DNA from: an uncultured Hungatella sp.
GTDB taxonomy: Bacteria; Bacillota; Clostridia; Lachnospirales; Lachnospiraceae
Direction: 5' to 3'
DNA length: 64,000 nucleotides
NCBI GenBank assembly: GCA_910588325.1
Contig: CAJUPP010000009.1
Location: 1 to 64,000, forward strand
In this document: one piece after another, positions 50,105 through 59,515 of the stretch
How the letters are laid out: every line of letters starts with the position of its first letter
How positions within the stretch are numbered: position 1 is the first letter of the stretch
The notes under the pieces: generated by a model
Told to the model about the DNA's origin: nothing
Seen by the model: only the letters and a program-made list of their open reading frames with translations
Database searches by the model: none
Translations under genes and position numbers: made by a program

Positions 50105-51454
50105 TTACCCTGCCGCCTGTTTCTTAAAATACTCATCAATCCTCTTTTTGATATCAATAGGATTCAGATATTTTAACAGATATCCATCTGCTTTCAGAGA
50201 CAATACCTTTTTTACGCTTTCCGGATCGTCCTTGCTGGTTAGGAAAATCACAGGGATTTCTGCGAAATCTTTTTCGGAGCGAAGCATAGCCAGCACATGG
50301 CTTCCGTCGCAGACCGGCATTTCATAATCTAACAGTACCAGATCCGGCCTGTCCAGGGAAATAGCTCTGATTGCAGCTGTTCCCGAACTGACATCCGAGA
50401 TTTCGTATTGTTCTGCCAAAAGGCTCCGTATCCTCTGGCGTATGGTGATGGAGTCATCCACTAGAAGAATCTTACGCTTTTTGTTGTTCTCTTTCTCTGT
50501 TAAATATTTTTCGATTTCTTTCATGGCGTTGCCAGCATTAAGAGGTGTTCCGATGCTTTTGGAAAGAATGCGGGGAGCAGCGACACAATAGGAAAAGTAT
50601 CCCTCATCCGTGTCAAATAACAGGCTGGCCTGCAGTTTTTTGTCCTCAAAAAACTGGTGAAACTGTTCGTAGGTAAGAAGATTTTCCTCCACCATCTCGA
50701 ACGTACTGGCCGTCGGATAATGAGCCATAACGTGACTTACAAACTGAGATGCCGTGTATCTGACCGCATTCAGCAGTACAATGTCTAGTTTATTAGTATG
50801 GATTCCCATTATTTTGCCTACGGTGTTAATCAAAATTTTATCTTCAAAGGCCAGAAGGATATCCCATTTTTCATCGTCCTGTGCCCTGCCATAGACCAGA
50901 CGGTAATAGATTCCTTTTCCGAACCGCTCTCCTCCATAAGATTCGCTGATTACCTGTGCCTTTAAGTGGAACATGCTCTGTATAAGCTTAAGGATCACCT
51001 GCTCCATCGCTTTAAGCTCCTGCTCAGGCAGAAGATTGTCCCATTTACTCATCTTCTCTCCGGTGATAGCTTTATCCTCTGTCAGGGTATGTCCAATGAG
51101 CCAACCTGCACAGACTGCCAGAAAATGATCAACCGAAGAAGGAGAATAATCCTCCCTTATCAGCTCTTTCTCCAGAGCCGGAAGAGAATTCTCCCTGAAC
51201 CCTCTATGCAGACGTCTGTGAGTCTCAAGCCCCTCATAAGCGGTCAGCTCCATGTACCTCTCTTCATCATCAAAATGCTTCATCGCATGTTCTTTAAAAT
51301 ACTTTATCCCTTCTTCGCATGCCCTTTTGTTTTTTTTCTCTTCTTCCCCAAGAGTTAAAAGCCGGTTGATAATCATAAAAAGTCTTTGATGTTCTTCGTC
51401 AATGAGCGTTATCCCGATATTGAATTCATTCTTCCATATCAGCTGATTATCCAT
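50105..51454 (-). CDS. Hemerythrin-CheX-like-response-receiver fusion protein
   Basis: 449 residues in three parts. Residues 1-~135 are a bacteriohemerythrin (IDEEHQRLF, HAMKHFDDEERYM, HRRLH, HTLTED) with an oxygen-binding di-iron site. About 150-310 resemble a CheX/FliN-type phosphatase or binding domain without an intact catalytic motif I could name. About 325-445 are a receiver (LLVDDSITIR, DLVLLDYEMPVCDG with the phospho-Asp, VIFLTSKDD). It may be an oxygen-responsive chemotaxis protein. A GGAGGA precedes the ATG. Confidence 0.82.
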   Translation of the reverse strand: MDNQLIWKNEFNIGITLIDEEHQRLFMIINRLLTLGEEEKKNKRACEEGIKYFKEHAMKHFDDEERYMELTAYEGLETHRRLHRGFRENSLPALEKELIREDYSPSSVDHFLAVCAGWLIGHTLTEDKAITGEKMSKWDNLLPEQELKAMEQVILKLIQSMFHLKAQVISESYGGERFGKGIYYRLVYGRAQDDEKWDILLAFEDKILINTVGKIMGIHTNKLDIVLLNAVRYTASQFVSHVMAHYPTASTFEMVEENLLTYEQFHQFFEDKKLQASLLFDTDEGYFSYCVAAPRILSKSIGTPLNAGNAMKEIEKYLTEKENNKKRKILLVDDSITIRQRIRSLLAEQYEISDVSSGTAAIRAISLDRPDLVLLDYEMPVCDGSHVLAMLRSEKDFAEIPVIFLTSKDDPESVKKVLSLKADGYLLKYLNPIDIKKRIDEYFKKQAAG

Positions 51455-51579
51455 GTTATCCTCCTTTGCTACGATTAAGTAATAAAATAAAATGAATATA
51501 ATAGTATTATATTGATATTTCTATAATATGTCAAACCTGTTTCACAGGTTCCGGACAGATTTTCCGGCTTTTCCGGTTC

Positions 51580-51618
51580 AAAAAAGCCCTCACGAATCAG
51601 AATATAGTGAGGGCTTTG
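51580..51618 (-). terminator. Terminator of the cotJ operon
   Basis: On the minus strand: AAAGCCCTCAC, a 13-base loop, GTGAGGGCTTTTTT. Located 17 bases after the cotJC stop. Confidence 0.85.
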
Positions 51619-51634
51619 GAACGAAAAGGATGAG

Positions 51635-52243
51635 TTATTTTACAAACTGTTTATCAAATTCAGGGTTGAAATAATAGAAGTTTTTGGCGTCCAGGTTGTC
51701 CTTTATTTTTTCCAGTGCCTCCCCAAACCGCTGGAAGTGGACAATCTCCCTCTGACGCAAAAACTTAAGGGGCGCCAGAACCTCAGGGTCTTCGATGACG
51801 CGGACCAGGTTGTCATAGGTTGTTCTGGCTTTCTGCTCGGCGGCCAGGTCCTCGGTCAAATCCGTAATGGCATCGCCTTTGGATTGGAATTCGCAGGCGT
51901 TAAAAGGAATTCCTGCGGCAGCTGTAGGCCAGAGGGCGGACGTATGGTCGATATAGTAGACATCAAAACCGTTTACTTTGGCCTGTTCGGCGGTTATATT
52001 TTTAGTCAGCTGGTAGATGATGGCGCAGATCATTTCCAGGTGTGCCAATTCTTCAGTTCCGATATCGGTTAAAAGCCCGCCCACTTCCCTGCATGGCATA
52101 GTGTACCTTTGGGAAAGATAACGCATGGAAGCAGCCATCTCTCCGTCCGGCCCGCCGAACTGGCTGATGATGAGAGAAGCTGTCTTGGGACAGGGTTTGG
52201 TGATGTGGACAGGAAACTGCAGACGTTTTTCATAATTCCACAT
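51635..52243 (-). CDS. cotJC: Spore coat protein CotJC (manganese-catalase-like)
   Basis: 202 residues with a ferritin-like di-manganese fold (LISQFGGPDGEMAASMRYL, DIGTEELAHLEMI, EQKARTTYDNL, REIVHFQRF). It is a structural spore-coat protein, with possible catalase activity. Last gene of cotJABC; three bases separate it from cotJB. Its presence shows the organism sporulates. Confidence 0.93.
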   Translation of the reverse strand: MWNYEKRLQFPVHITKPCPKTASLIISQFGGPDGEMAASMRYLSQRYTMPCREVGGLLTDIGTEELAHLEMICAIIYQLTKNITAEQAKVNGFDVYYIDHTSALWPTAAAGIPFNACEFQSKGDAITDLTEDLAAEQKARTTYDNLVRVIEDPEVLAPLKFLRQREIVHFQRFGEALEKIKDNLDAKNFYYFNPEFDKQFVK

Positions 52244-52246
52244 AGG

Positions 52247-52570
52247 TTATGCACCTCCTTTCACAGTGGCGCATTCGTTGGCGGCCAGATCCCACGGTAT
52301 TGGACCATCATTCCAGGTCCAGTGCTTCTGCCCCGGGTATTTGGTGCAGGCGCCGCTGCCGCCGTTGGTGTCAAGACAGATACAGTCTGTGGTCAGGGGT
52401 TCGAAATCATCCGCATACTGTTTTAACAGCTGCTTTCTCTGAGTCAAGTTCTGCTGGTAAAGATTCATGGCATCCGTGTCCAAAGGATGGGTGTCCAGAA
52501 ACAGGCGTAGGTCATCCAGGGTGAAGCTGATCTCGCCAATCTTTTTTAATTGAGCAGCTCTGTCAGCCAC
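52247..52570 (-). CDS. cotJB: Spore coat protein CotJB
   Basis: 107 residues from the GTG at 52570, which has AAGGAGGT about eight bases upstream; the longer frame from 52591 begins within the cotJA end and covers that site. The sequence (GEISFTLDDLRLFLDTHPLD, DALNLY-like MNLYQQ, WTWNDGPIPWD) is typical of CotJB. It overlaps cotJA by eight bases. Confidence 0.88.
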   Translation of the reverse strand: MADRAAQLKKIGEISFTLDDLRLFLDTHPLDTDAMNLYQQNLTQRKQLLKQYADDFEPLTTDCICLDTNGGSGACTKYPGQKHWTWNDGPIPWDLAANECATVKGGA

Positions 52571-52805
52571 AGCATCCACCTCCTTTGGCATAAAACGGAA
52601 GATTCAGGCTGGGAAATACGGTTCCGCATGTTAAAGCTTTGCAGGATTCATAGGGCGGCTCCCAGGCCTGTATGGGGACGGTGGCGATAGCAAGAGGCAG
52701 GGATGCCAAAGCCTGGTTTGAAGATGCCGAAGCGGCAGCCGGTCCAGCCTTCTGGCTGTGGCAGGAACAGCCGGTATTGGGCCGTGATTGATTCAAATGG
52801 CACAT
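52563..52805 (-). CDS. cotJA: Spore coat-associated protein CotJA
   Basis: 80 residues from the ATG at 52805, directly after AAGGAG; an in-frame ATG at 52823 lies upstream of that site. The C-terminal half (LPLAIATVPIQAWEPPYESCKALTCGTVFPSLNLPF) is the CotJA signature. The N-terminal half is Ser/Ala-rich with Cys pairs and is variable in the family. Mother-cell sigma control is expected; I could not identify the promoter boxes. Confidence 0.88.
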   Translation of the reverse strand: MCHLNQSRPNTGCSCHSQKAGPAAASASSNQALASLPLAIATVPIQAWEPPYESCKALTCGTVFPSLNLPFYAKGGGCCG

Positions 52806-53071
52806 AATAATCTCCTTTCTCAAAAAGTAACTGCTCTGTGAAAAGGCTGAACAGTTACCTGAAAAATTCAGGTTACGGGATTATTATTGGCCATGGGAAG
52901 CAAAAATAGACTGGGGGATTTCTGCTAAAGATAGGGCAGAGGTGGAAAAAGTTTTTGGCTTTTACAATTTCCTGGCTCTGCACCGTTTTTCGGGTTTCAA
53001 AGGCGCTCAGTTCCATTAGGCATGGTAAGACATCCGATTGTACAGTCATTTCCGCAAAGCAATTAGCAGGA

Positions 53072-54004
53072 TTATCGGATAATGGTGCCTGCTTTTCCTG
53101 CCAGACTGTCTTTGGCCTTCTCCAGGGAGGTGATGATAGCGCACCGGTCTTTCCCGTGGGTGATGAAGTCTATGGATGCTTCTACCTTGGGAAGCATGGA
53201 TGCAAACTCAAAATGTCCCTCCCGGATGTAATCCTCTGCCTGAGCGGTGCTCATGGAAAAGATAGGCTTTTCGTCAGGGCGTCCAAAATTTAAGGTTACG
53301 TTGTCTACACTGGTTAAAATCATCAAAACGTCCGCATCCACCTCTTTGGCAAGAAGGCCGGCAGCCAGGTCTTTCTCAATGACGGCGCTGGCTCCTTTTA
53401 GGCGGCAGCCCTGTTCCATCACCGGGATCCCGCCTCCGCCACAGGCGATGGCAATCTGATCCGCATCCAGAATGGCCTTGATGACATCAATCTCCACAAC
53501 CGCCACCGGTTTGGGGGAGGCCACCACCCGGCGAAATCCTTTACCTGGAACCTCTTCTACATAATTGCCCTTTTCCTCCTCTGCCTTGGCATCTTCGGCG
53601 TTCATGAACCGTCCCACTGCTTTTAAGGGGGTGTAGAATGCCTCGTCGTAAGGGTTTACCATCATCTGGGTCAGGATGGTTGCCGCCGGTTTGTAGATGC
53701 CGCGGCGCATAAGCTCCGTGCGGATTCCGTTCTGCAAATCATAGCCGATATAGCCCTGGCTCATGGCAGAACAGACAGACATGGGGGCAGCAGTATAGCC
53801 TTCATGCTGTTTGCCAAATTCATTCATGGCAGTGTGTATCATGCCTACTTGGGGAGCATTGCTGTGGACAATCGCTATCTGCCAGCCGGCCTGGATAAAA
53901 TCGGCAATAACCTTTGCCGTTTTGCCTACGGCTGCTTTCTGCTCCGGAAGATTGGTTCCCAGCGCGCGGTGGCCCAGAGCTATAACCATTCGTTTTTTTG
54001 CCAT
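53072..54004 (-). CDS. arcC: Carbamate kinase
   Basis: 310 residues. It makes ATP from carbamoyl phosphate and ADP in the last step of arginine, agmatine or purine breakdown. Motifs are IACGGGGIPVME, KDLAAGLLAKEVDADVLMILTSVDNV and GSM-like KVEASIDFITHG. The N-terminus reads ALGHRALG where classic ArcC has ALGGNAL, pointing to a divergent clade. No arcA or arcB is nearby. The RBS before the ATG is weak (GAGGTACATG-like). Confidence 0.88.
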   Translation of the reverse strand: MAKKRMVIALGHRALGTNLPEQKAAVGKTAKVIADFIQAGWQIAIVHSNAPQVGMIHTAMNEFGKQHEGYTAAPMSVCSAMSQGYIGYDLQNGIRTELMRRGIYKPAATILTQMMVNPYDEAFYTPLKAVGRFMNAEDAKAEEEKGNYVEEVPGKGFRRVVASPKPVAVVEIDVIKAILDADQIAIACGGGGIPVMEQGCRLKGASAVIEKDLAAGLLAKEVDADVLMILTSVDNVTLNFGRPDEKPIFSMSTAQAEDYIREGHFEFASMLPKVEASIDFITHGKDRCAIITSLEKAKDSLAGKAGTIIR

Positions 54005-54239
54005 AACATGTACCTCGTTATCATAAAGTTTTGTACTAGTACCAGTATACTACTGAAAAACTGAGGAAGCAAACAATTTTTGAATTTTGAGTATAAACGG
54101 AGCGGTATAAACGGTGCTTTACCAGTTGATTTTTTTGTGGTAAGATGATGGAAAACAAAGGATTATTAAGAGGGAATGCAGCCTGCACAGGTATGGAGTC
54201 CGGTCTGGCAGGTTTCTTTGGAAAATGGAAGGAGATTCG

Positions 54240-55010
54240 GTGATACAATTACTATTGGAGATTCTCTGGCCGATAGCATTTTATGAACTTTCGACGGAAA
54301 TTGGCCGCATGGTTTTATCAGGTTATGGCACTCTGGCGGTGCAGACCGCTTCTGCTGCCATAACATCTGCAAGTTTGGGAATTATATACAGAAAGAATCC
54401 CTTTTCCCCAAACAGGAATATAGAAGAAAAATCTGTTAAAACTTTAAGAACAGACATTCTCTGTGCAGGAGTCCTTCTATGGATGGCAGGAATCAGCAGC
54501 AGCCTTCTGTTTAATAATCTGATAACGCTTAGCGGTATCAAGAAAATGTTTACAGGTTATAACAGAATAGCGAATCAGTTATTTTCTCCCCCGCTGTGGT
54601 TTCGAATCATTGCCATGGGAGTGGTGATTTCCGCAGCAGAGGAATTGGTATTCCGCGGATTTATTTACAGAAGTTTAAGAAACAGGTATTCTTTTTGGAC
54701 AGCGGCCATGGTTTCCGCCGTTTTATTTGGATGGTTTCACGGTAACCTGATACAGGGGATATATGGCTGGGCCGTTGGACTTGTATTGGCATATGGTTAT
54801 GAGAGGTATAAGAATATCTGGGCCCCGTGGCTGATTCATGGCAGCGCAAATCTGACTTCTATATTGGCGGGGAAATGGATAAAATTTGAAGGCGGGCAAC
54901 CGGGGAGCTCGTTTTTATTGATAACAATTGTAAGCGGAGTATGCCTGTTTCTGATACTCCATGTTATGAGAAGATCTAATTTCAAATATTTAAAGGAGGT
55001 AACACAGTGA
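54240..55010 (+). CDS. CPBP-family intramembrane metalloprotease
   Basis: About 256 residues from the GTG at 54240, which follows AAGGAGA; an in-frame ATG at 54225 precedes that site. About seven helices. The glutamate motif is EELVFRGFIYRSLR, the histidine motifs are FGWFHGNLIQG and a later LIHGSANLTS. Family members are Rce1-like proteases that include bacteriocin self-immunity proteins; nothing links this one to the peptide cluster far upstream. The stop overlaps the next gene by four bases. Confidence 0.85.
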   Translation: MIQLLLEILWPIAFYELSTEIGRMVLSGYGTLAVQTASAAITSASLGIIYRKNPFSPNRNIEEKSVKTLRTDILCAGVLLWMAGISSSLLFNNLITLSGIKKMFTGYNRIANQLFSPPLWFRIIAMGVVISAAEELVFRGFIYRSLRNRYSFWTAAMVSAVLFGWFHGNLIQGIYGWAVGLVLAYGYERYKNIWAPWLIHGSANLTSILAGKWIKFEGGQPGSSFLLITIVSGVCLFLILHVMRRSNFKYLKEVTQ

Positions 55011-56026
55011 AACTGTTGTCAGTAGCCATTCCGTGCTACAATTCTGAGGAGTATATGCGTCATTGCATCGATTCTCTTCTGCCTGGAGGGGAGGAGGTAG
55101 AGATTTTGATTGTGGATGATGGCTCTGTCAAAGACAGGACAGCCCAAATCGCTGATGAATATGAAAAGAATTATCCCGAAATATGCAGGGCGATTCACCA
55201 GGAGAACGGAGGCCACGGCGAAGCGGTGAATGCAGGCCTCAGAGAGGCGAAAGGTATTTATTTTAAAGTGGTGGACAGTGATGACTGGGTGGACGAAGAG
55301 TCTTATATGGAAGTGTTAAGGACTCTTAGACGTTTTGTCTACGGGAATCAGACATTGGATATGCTGGTCTGTAATTTTGTGTATGAGAAGCAGGGAGCAA
55401 AGCGGAAAAAGGTGATGAATTACCGGACGGCACTTCCAAAAGACCAGGTTGTAGGCTGGGATGATGTGAAGATGTTTATGTTGGGGCAGTATATTCTGAT
55501 GCACTCCGTTGTTTACCGGACAGAACTTCTTCATCAGTGCGGCCTGAATCTGCCGAAACATACCTTCTATGTGGACAATATTTTCGTGTTCCAGCCATTG
55601 CCTTATGTGAAGACCATGTATTATCTGGATGTGAATTTTTACCGGTATTTTATAGGAAGAGAGGACCAGTCGGTAAATGAGCAGGTAATGATTGGCCGAA
55701 TTGACCAGCAGATTCAGGTGACGAAGCTGATGATAGACTATTATAATGAAGGAAAGATACAGAGCTGGAAGCTGCGCCACTATATGATTCGCTATCTGGA
55801 AATTATGATGGTGATCTCGTCGATTCTGGCGATTCGCTCCGGTACGGACGAGAATATGAAGAAGAAGAAGGAATTGTGGCAGTATGTGAAGAAGAAAAAT
55901 GTACTGCTGTTTCTCAGGCTGAGATTCGGATTCCTGGGGCAGGGGATGAACCTGCCAGGAAAAAGCGGGCGGCAGGTGTCCATCGCAGGATATAAGATCA
56001 GCCAGAAATTCTTCGGTTTCAACTGA
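55007..56026 (+). CDS. Family 2 glycosyltransferase
   Basis: 339 residues. The GT-A fold begins with SVAIPCYNSEEYMRHCIDSLL and ILIVDDGS; the metal DxD motif is VVDSDDW. There is a basic C-terminal tail without membrane helices. AAAGGAGG precedes the ATG. It would transfer a sugar to a surface glycan or lipid carrier; the donor and acceptor are unknown. It is coupled to the CPBP gene by overlap. Confidence 0.88.
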   Translation: MKLLSVAIPCYNSEEYMRHCIDSLLPGGEEVEILIVDDGSVKDRTAQIADEYEKNYPEICRAIHQENGGHGEAVNAGLREAKGIYFKVVDSDDWVDEESYMEVLRTLRRFVYGNQTLDMLVCNFVYEKQGAKRKKVMNYRTALPKDQVVGWDDVKMFMLGQYILMHSVVYRTELLHQCGLNLPKHTFYVDNIFVFQPLPYVKTMYYLDVNFYRYFIGREDQSVNEQVMIGRIDQQIQVTKLMIDYYNEGKIQSWKLRHYMIRYLEIMMVISSILAIRSGTDENMKKKKELWQYVKKKNVLLFLRLRFGFLGQGMNLPGKSGRQVSIAGYKISQKFFGFN

Positions 56027-56039
56027 CGGCGGTATGGCA

Positions 56040-57107
56040 TCAGCAGAGCATCTCTAACAGGGAACGGATGTAGCGGTTCAGGGTTTGAACGTTTTCAAAC
56101 AAGGCAGGTGTGTACTCCACATAGGTTATTTTGTCGCGGTACTGTTTTTTCAGAGCCGGCTCCCACAGAGGAACAGGCTGAGGGAGAAACAGGCCGCTTT
56201 TTTTGGTGTAGCAGGTCTGGGCAGTGGCTTTTTTGCGGGCGGATTTGTCTACGAATTGGCCGACGCTTTTGTGGACGGCAGTATCTTCGCAGATGAGGTA
56301 ATAGTAGTCCTTGTAGTCAGGGTAAAAATATTTCAGTGTTCCGTCGTAGAGGCGGATAGTCAGATAAAGACAGCGGTTCTGGGCTTTGGCAGAATAGAAA
56401 TCAGTGGTTTTCTGGAAGGGGACAGGGATTTCGCAGGGACTTTTTAAGGACAGGGTTAAGGCGGAACGGTTTTCTGCAAAAGCGTTCTCCAATGTAAATT
56501 CTTGTTCCAGAAAATCAGGATAATTGAGGATAGGGAGAATAAGAGGCATACCTTCCAAATCTTCCCGGTTGTGCAGCATCAGCATGTCATACAGAGAATC
56601 CTCGTGGGTTTGGAGGTAATCTTTGTAGATCTGAATCAGTTCCCCGCCGGAATATTTGTCTTCCCGGTTGACACCAAGGAAACGTTCGATGGATTTCTGT
56701 TTCAGGTTTTCCAGGTTCAACAGTTTTCTATAGGGCCGGATGCGCCGGTAGAGGTCAACGCTGGTTACCTGGGAAAAGTCATAGGGCAAATGTAAGGCAT
56801 GACAGCGTTTCAGCAGATAGGGGATGTCGAAGCCATCGCCGTTGTAGTGGATAACCGTGTCAAAGCCTTTTAAAAAATGGAAGAAGGAGGTCAATAAGGA
56901 TTCCTCCGAATCGGCCGTGTCGGCAAACCATTGGATGAGATGCCAGGAGCCGTTTTGGTAATACGTGCAGCCGATAAGATACAGGCTGGAGTAGTCTCCG
57001 GACAGGCCGGTGGTTTCGATGTCGAAAAACAGAAGCTTTTTCAGGGTACCCAGGCGGTGCAGAGGATAGGTGTCCGGGAGGGCAATGGTTTTTTCTGTGG
57101 TAATCAT
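56040..57107 (-). CDS. YprB-like ribonuclease-H-fold exonuclease
   Basis: 355 residues from the ATG at 57107, which follows AAGGAA; a longer frame to 57173 lacks a site. DEDD-type nuclease motifs: LLFFDIETTGLSG near residue 27, IHYNGDGFDIPYLL near 90, and YDMLMLHNREDLEGM near 180. The C-terminal ~150 residues are family-specific. The substrate is unknown; related YprB proteins are paired with the YprA helicase, which is not in the window. Confidence 0.82.
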   Translation of the reverse strand: MITTEKTIALPDTYPLHRLGTLKKLLFFDIETTGLSGDYSSLYLIGCTYYQNGSWHLIQWFADTADSEESLLTSFFHFLKGFDTVIHYNGDGFDIPYLLKRCHALHLPYDFSQVTSVDLYRRIRPYRKLLNLENLKQKSIERFLGVNREDKYSGGELIQIYKDYLQTHEDSLYDMLMLHNREDLEGMPLILPILNYPDFLEQEFTLENAFAENRSALTLSLKSPCEIPVPFQKTTDFYSAKAQNRCLYLTIRLYDGTLKYFYPDYKDYYYLICEDTAVHKSVGQFVDKSARKKATAQTCYTKKSGLFLPQPVPLWEPALKKQYRDKITYVEYTPALFENVQTLNRYIRSLLEMLC

Positions 57108-57276
57108 GGAAATTCCTTCCTTTACAGATAAGTAGATATGGGTCATTATATCCCAGGGAAAAAGGAAAGTCAAACGAACCGGAGGTTAAACGCAACAATT
57201 TTCTTGACTCTTGCAAAGGCCCGGGTGGTATGATATGATAAAGGTTACAGAGTATGAGAAGAAGGAAGAATATGCG

Positions 57277-57897
57277 GTGATATCTTTTATCAGAGGGCCT
57301 TTGGTGGAGAAGGAAGAGGATGTGATTGTGGTGGAGGCGGGATGTATAGGTTACAATATTCATGTGCCGCTGCCGCTGTTGGAGGAACTGCCGCCTTTGG
57401 GAAATGAGGTGCGCATTTATACATACCTGCAGGTGAAGGAGGATTCCATGAGTCTGTATGGATTCGGAAGCCGACAGGAACTGAAATTGTTTAAACAGCT
57501 TTTGGGAGTCAACGGGATTGGGCCTAAGGGAGCCTTGGGGATTTTGTCTGCGATGAGGCCGGATGATTTGCATCTGGCTGTTCTATCAGGGGATGCAAAG
57601 GCCATTGCCAAGGCGCCGGGAATCGGAGTGAAGACGGCGCAGAGACTGATTTTGGACTTGAAGGACAGGATTTCAGTGGAAGACATGTTTCAATCGTCGG
57701 GGGACGGAGGAAAGACGGAAACCGGGGCCGAAAAGAGCGGTCTGGCGGACACTGCGGGGAAAGAAGCGGTGGACGCGTTGGTGGCTCTTGGTTATTCAGC
57801 CATGGAGGCTGCGAAGGCGGTGCGGAAGGTGGAAGTGACAGATGGCATGACTGCGGAGGAAGTGCTGAAGGCATCCCTTAAGTATCTGGTATTTTAG
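57277..57897 (+). CDS. ruvA: Holliday junction branch migration protein RuvA
   Basis: 206 residues, as expected, from the GTG at 57277 (MISFIRGPLVE); a longer frame from 57211 is not supported by a ribosome site, whereas GAAGGAAG lies 8 bases before 57277. An OB-fold N-terminus, two helix-hairpin-helix motifs (LLGVNGIGPKGALGIL, APGIGVKTAQRLILDL) and the C-terminal domain that contacts RuvB are present. It binds four-way junctions as a tetramer. A promoter-like TTGACT/TATGAT pair lies at 57204-57234. Confidence 0.95.
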   Translation: MISFIRGPLVEKEEDVIVVEAGCIGYNIHVPLPLLEELPPLGNEVRIYTYLQVKEDSMSLYGFGSRQELKLFKQLLGVNGIGPKGALGILSAMRPDDLHLAVLSGDAKAIAKAPGIGVKTAQRLILDLKDRISVEDMFQSSGDGGKTETGAEKSGLADTAGKEAVDALVALGYSAMEAAKAVRKVEVTDGMTAEEVLKASLKYLVF

Positions 57898-57959
57898 GAG
57901 GAGCGGCATTCCTCTGGAAGGGCCAGACAGAATAAAACGATATGGAATGATGAGACTAT

Positions 57960-58946
57960 ATGGAACGACGAATGATCAATACGGATTTGACAGAGGAAGA
58001 AAAGAAGGCAGAGTCTCATTTGAGGCCCCAGGCCCTGACCGATTATATCGGTCAGGAGAAACTGAAATCTACCTTGAATGTATATATTGAAGCGGCAAAG
58101 AACAGGGGGGACAGTCTGGATCATGTACTGTTCTATGGACCACCTGGCCTGGGAAAGACGACGCTGTCCGGTATCATTGCCCATGAGATGGGGGTTAATT
58201 TAAAGATTACCTCCGGACCGGCTATTGAAAAGCCGGGGGAGATGGCGGCTATTTTAAACAACCTTCAGGAAGGGGATGTTCTGTTTGTGGACGAGATTCA
58301 CAGGCTGAACCGTCAGGTGGAGGAAGTGCTGTATCCGGCTATGGAGGATTTTGCCATTGACATCATGCTTGGAAAGGATTCTTCCGCCCGCTCCATTCGT
58401 CTGGAGCTTCCCAGGTTTACGCTGGTAGGCGCCACTACCAGAGCGGGACTTTTGACAGCGCCGCTGCGGGATAGGTTTGGCGTGGTGCAGAAGCTGGATT
58501 TCTATACACCAGAGGAACTTAAAAGTATTGTTCTCCGCTCTGCTGTTGTTCTGGGAGTGGAGATTGAGGAGGCGGGAGCCATGGAGCTGGCCAGACGTTC
58601 CAGAGGGACGCCGCGGCTTGCCAACCGGCTGCTTCGGCGGGTCAGGGATTTTGCCCAGGTAAAATACGACGGAGTTATCACGAAGGAAGTCGCTGATTTT
58701 GCTTTGGATATTTTGGATGTGGACCGGCTGGGGCTGGATAATAATGACAGGGCGATTCTGCTGACGATTATACAGAAATTTTCAGGAGGGCCGGTGGGGC
58801 TGGATACGCTTGCGGCGGCCCTGGGAGAGGATGCAGGGACATTGGAGGATGTGTATGAGCCTTATCTTCTGATGAATGGTCTCTTAAACCGGACCCCCCG
58901 CGGACGTATGGCTACGGAACTGGCATATCATCATCTGGGACTGTAA
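57960..58946 (+). CDS. ruvB: Holliday junction DNA helicase RuvB
   Basis: 328 residues. AAA+ ATPase with Walker A GPPGLGKTT, Walker B VLFVDEIHRL, sensor GATTRAG and arginine-finger region PLRDRFG. The C-terminal winged helix ends TPRGRMATELAYHHLGL, the family C-terminus. It drives branch migration with RuvA, encoded 62 bases upstream. Confidence 0.97.
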   Translation: MERRMINTDLTEEEKKAESHLRPQALTDYIGQEKLKSTLNVYIEAAKNRGDSLDHVLFYGPPGLGKTTLSGIIAHEMGVNLKITSGPAIEKPGEMAAILNNLQEGDVLFVDEIHRLNRQVEEVLYPAMEDFAIDIMLGKDSSARSIRLELPRFTLVGATTRAGLLTAPLRDRFGVVQKLDFYTPEELKSIVLRSAVVLGVEIEEAGAMELARRSRGTPRLANRLLRRVRDFAQVKYDGVITKEVADFALDILDVDRLGLDNNDRAILLTIIQKFSGGPVGLDTLAAALGEDAGTLEDVYEPYLLMNGLLNRTPRGRMATELAYHHLGL

Positions 58947-58993
58947 TGAGGTTTTCTGATTGTTTTAAATTTGTTGCAGGGAGAGTATGACTC

Positions 58994-59431
58994 ATGAATG
59001 AGAAACATTATGCGGAAGTATTGATTGACGGGAAGATATATACCTTGGGCGGAATTGAGGAAGCCCAGTATCTTCAGCGGGTTGCAGGATATATTAATGA
59101 AAAGACATCACAGATGAAGCGCCAGGAAGGATTTACGAAACAGAGCCAGGAATATCAGGCGGTGATGATTGAGCTGAACATTGCGGATGATTATTTTAAA
59201 GCGGTGGACAGGGCTGCGGCCAGCGAGAAGCGTCGGGATGATATGGAGAAGGAGACTTACAGCTTAAAGCATGAGTTGGTGACCACACAGATGAAGCTGG
59301 AGGATGCTAAAGGACAGTTAAAGGAGCTGCAGGGGAAGCTTAAGAAAGCGGAGGATGAGCTTTTAAAAGTGAAGGCTCTTCATACGGCAGCCTCTTATGC
59401 GGGAAATGCGGCCAATAATCGAAAACCTTGA
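58994..59431 (+). CDS. zapA: Cell division protein ZapA
   Basis: 145 residues. The N-terminal ZapA domain (HYAEVLIDGKIYTLGGIEEAQYLQRVAGYINEK) is followed by a long coiled coil (about 60-125, rich in E, K and L). It crosslinks FtsZ filaments at the division site. The ATG has GGGAGAGT upstream. Confidence 0.88.
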   Translation: MNEKHYAEVLIDGKIYTLGGIEEAQYLQRVAGYINEKTSQMKRQEGFTKQSQEYQAVMIELNIADDYFKAVDRAAASEKRRDDMEKETYSLKHELVTTQMKLEDAKGQLKELQGKLKKAEDELLKVKALHTAASYAGNAANNRKP

Positions 59432-59448
59432 CGGAGAAAGAGAAACGG

Positions 59449-59484
59449 GGATGTTCTGGCAGGTATTGCCAGGCATCCTGTTTT
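59449..59484 (+). terminator. Terminator after zapA
   Basis: Stem GGATG..CTGGCA / TGCCAG..CATCC followed by TGTTTTAT, between zapA and the U32 peptidase gene. Confidence 0.6.
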
Positions 59485-59515
59485 ATATGCGTGGCAAGAT
59501 TGAAGAGAGGAGAAC

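Noticed and set aside
49920..50327. 135-codon plus-strand frame before and into the hemerythrin gene
   Set aside because: It runs antisense into a clear receiver-domain coding region and has no family signature.
57211..57276. N-terminal extension of RuvA
   Set aside because: RuvA normally begins MI(S/G)FIRG; the GTG at 57277 matches this and has its own ribosome site, while the extension covers promoter-like DNA.
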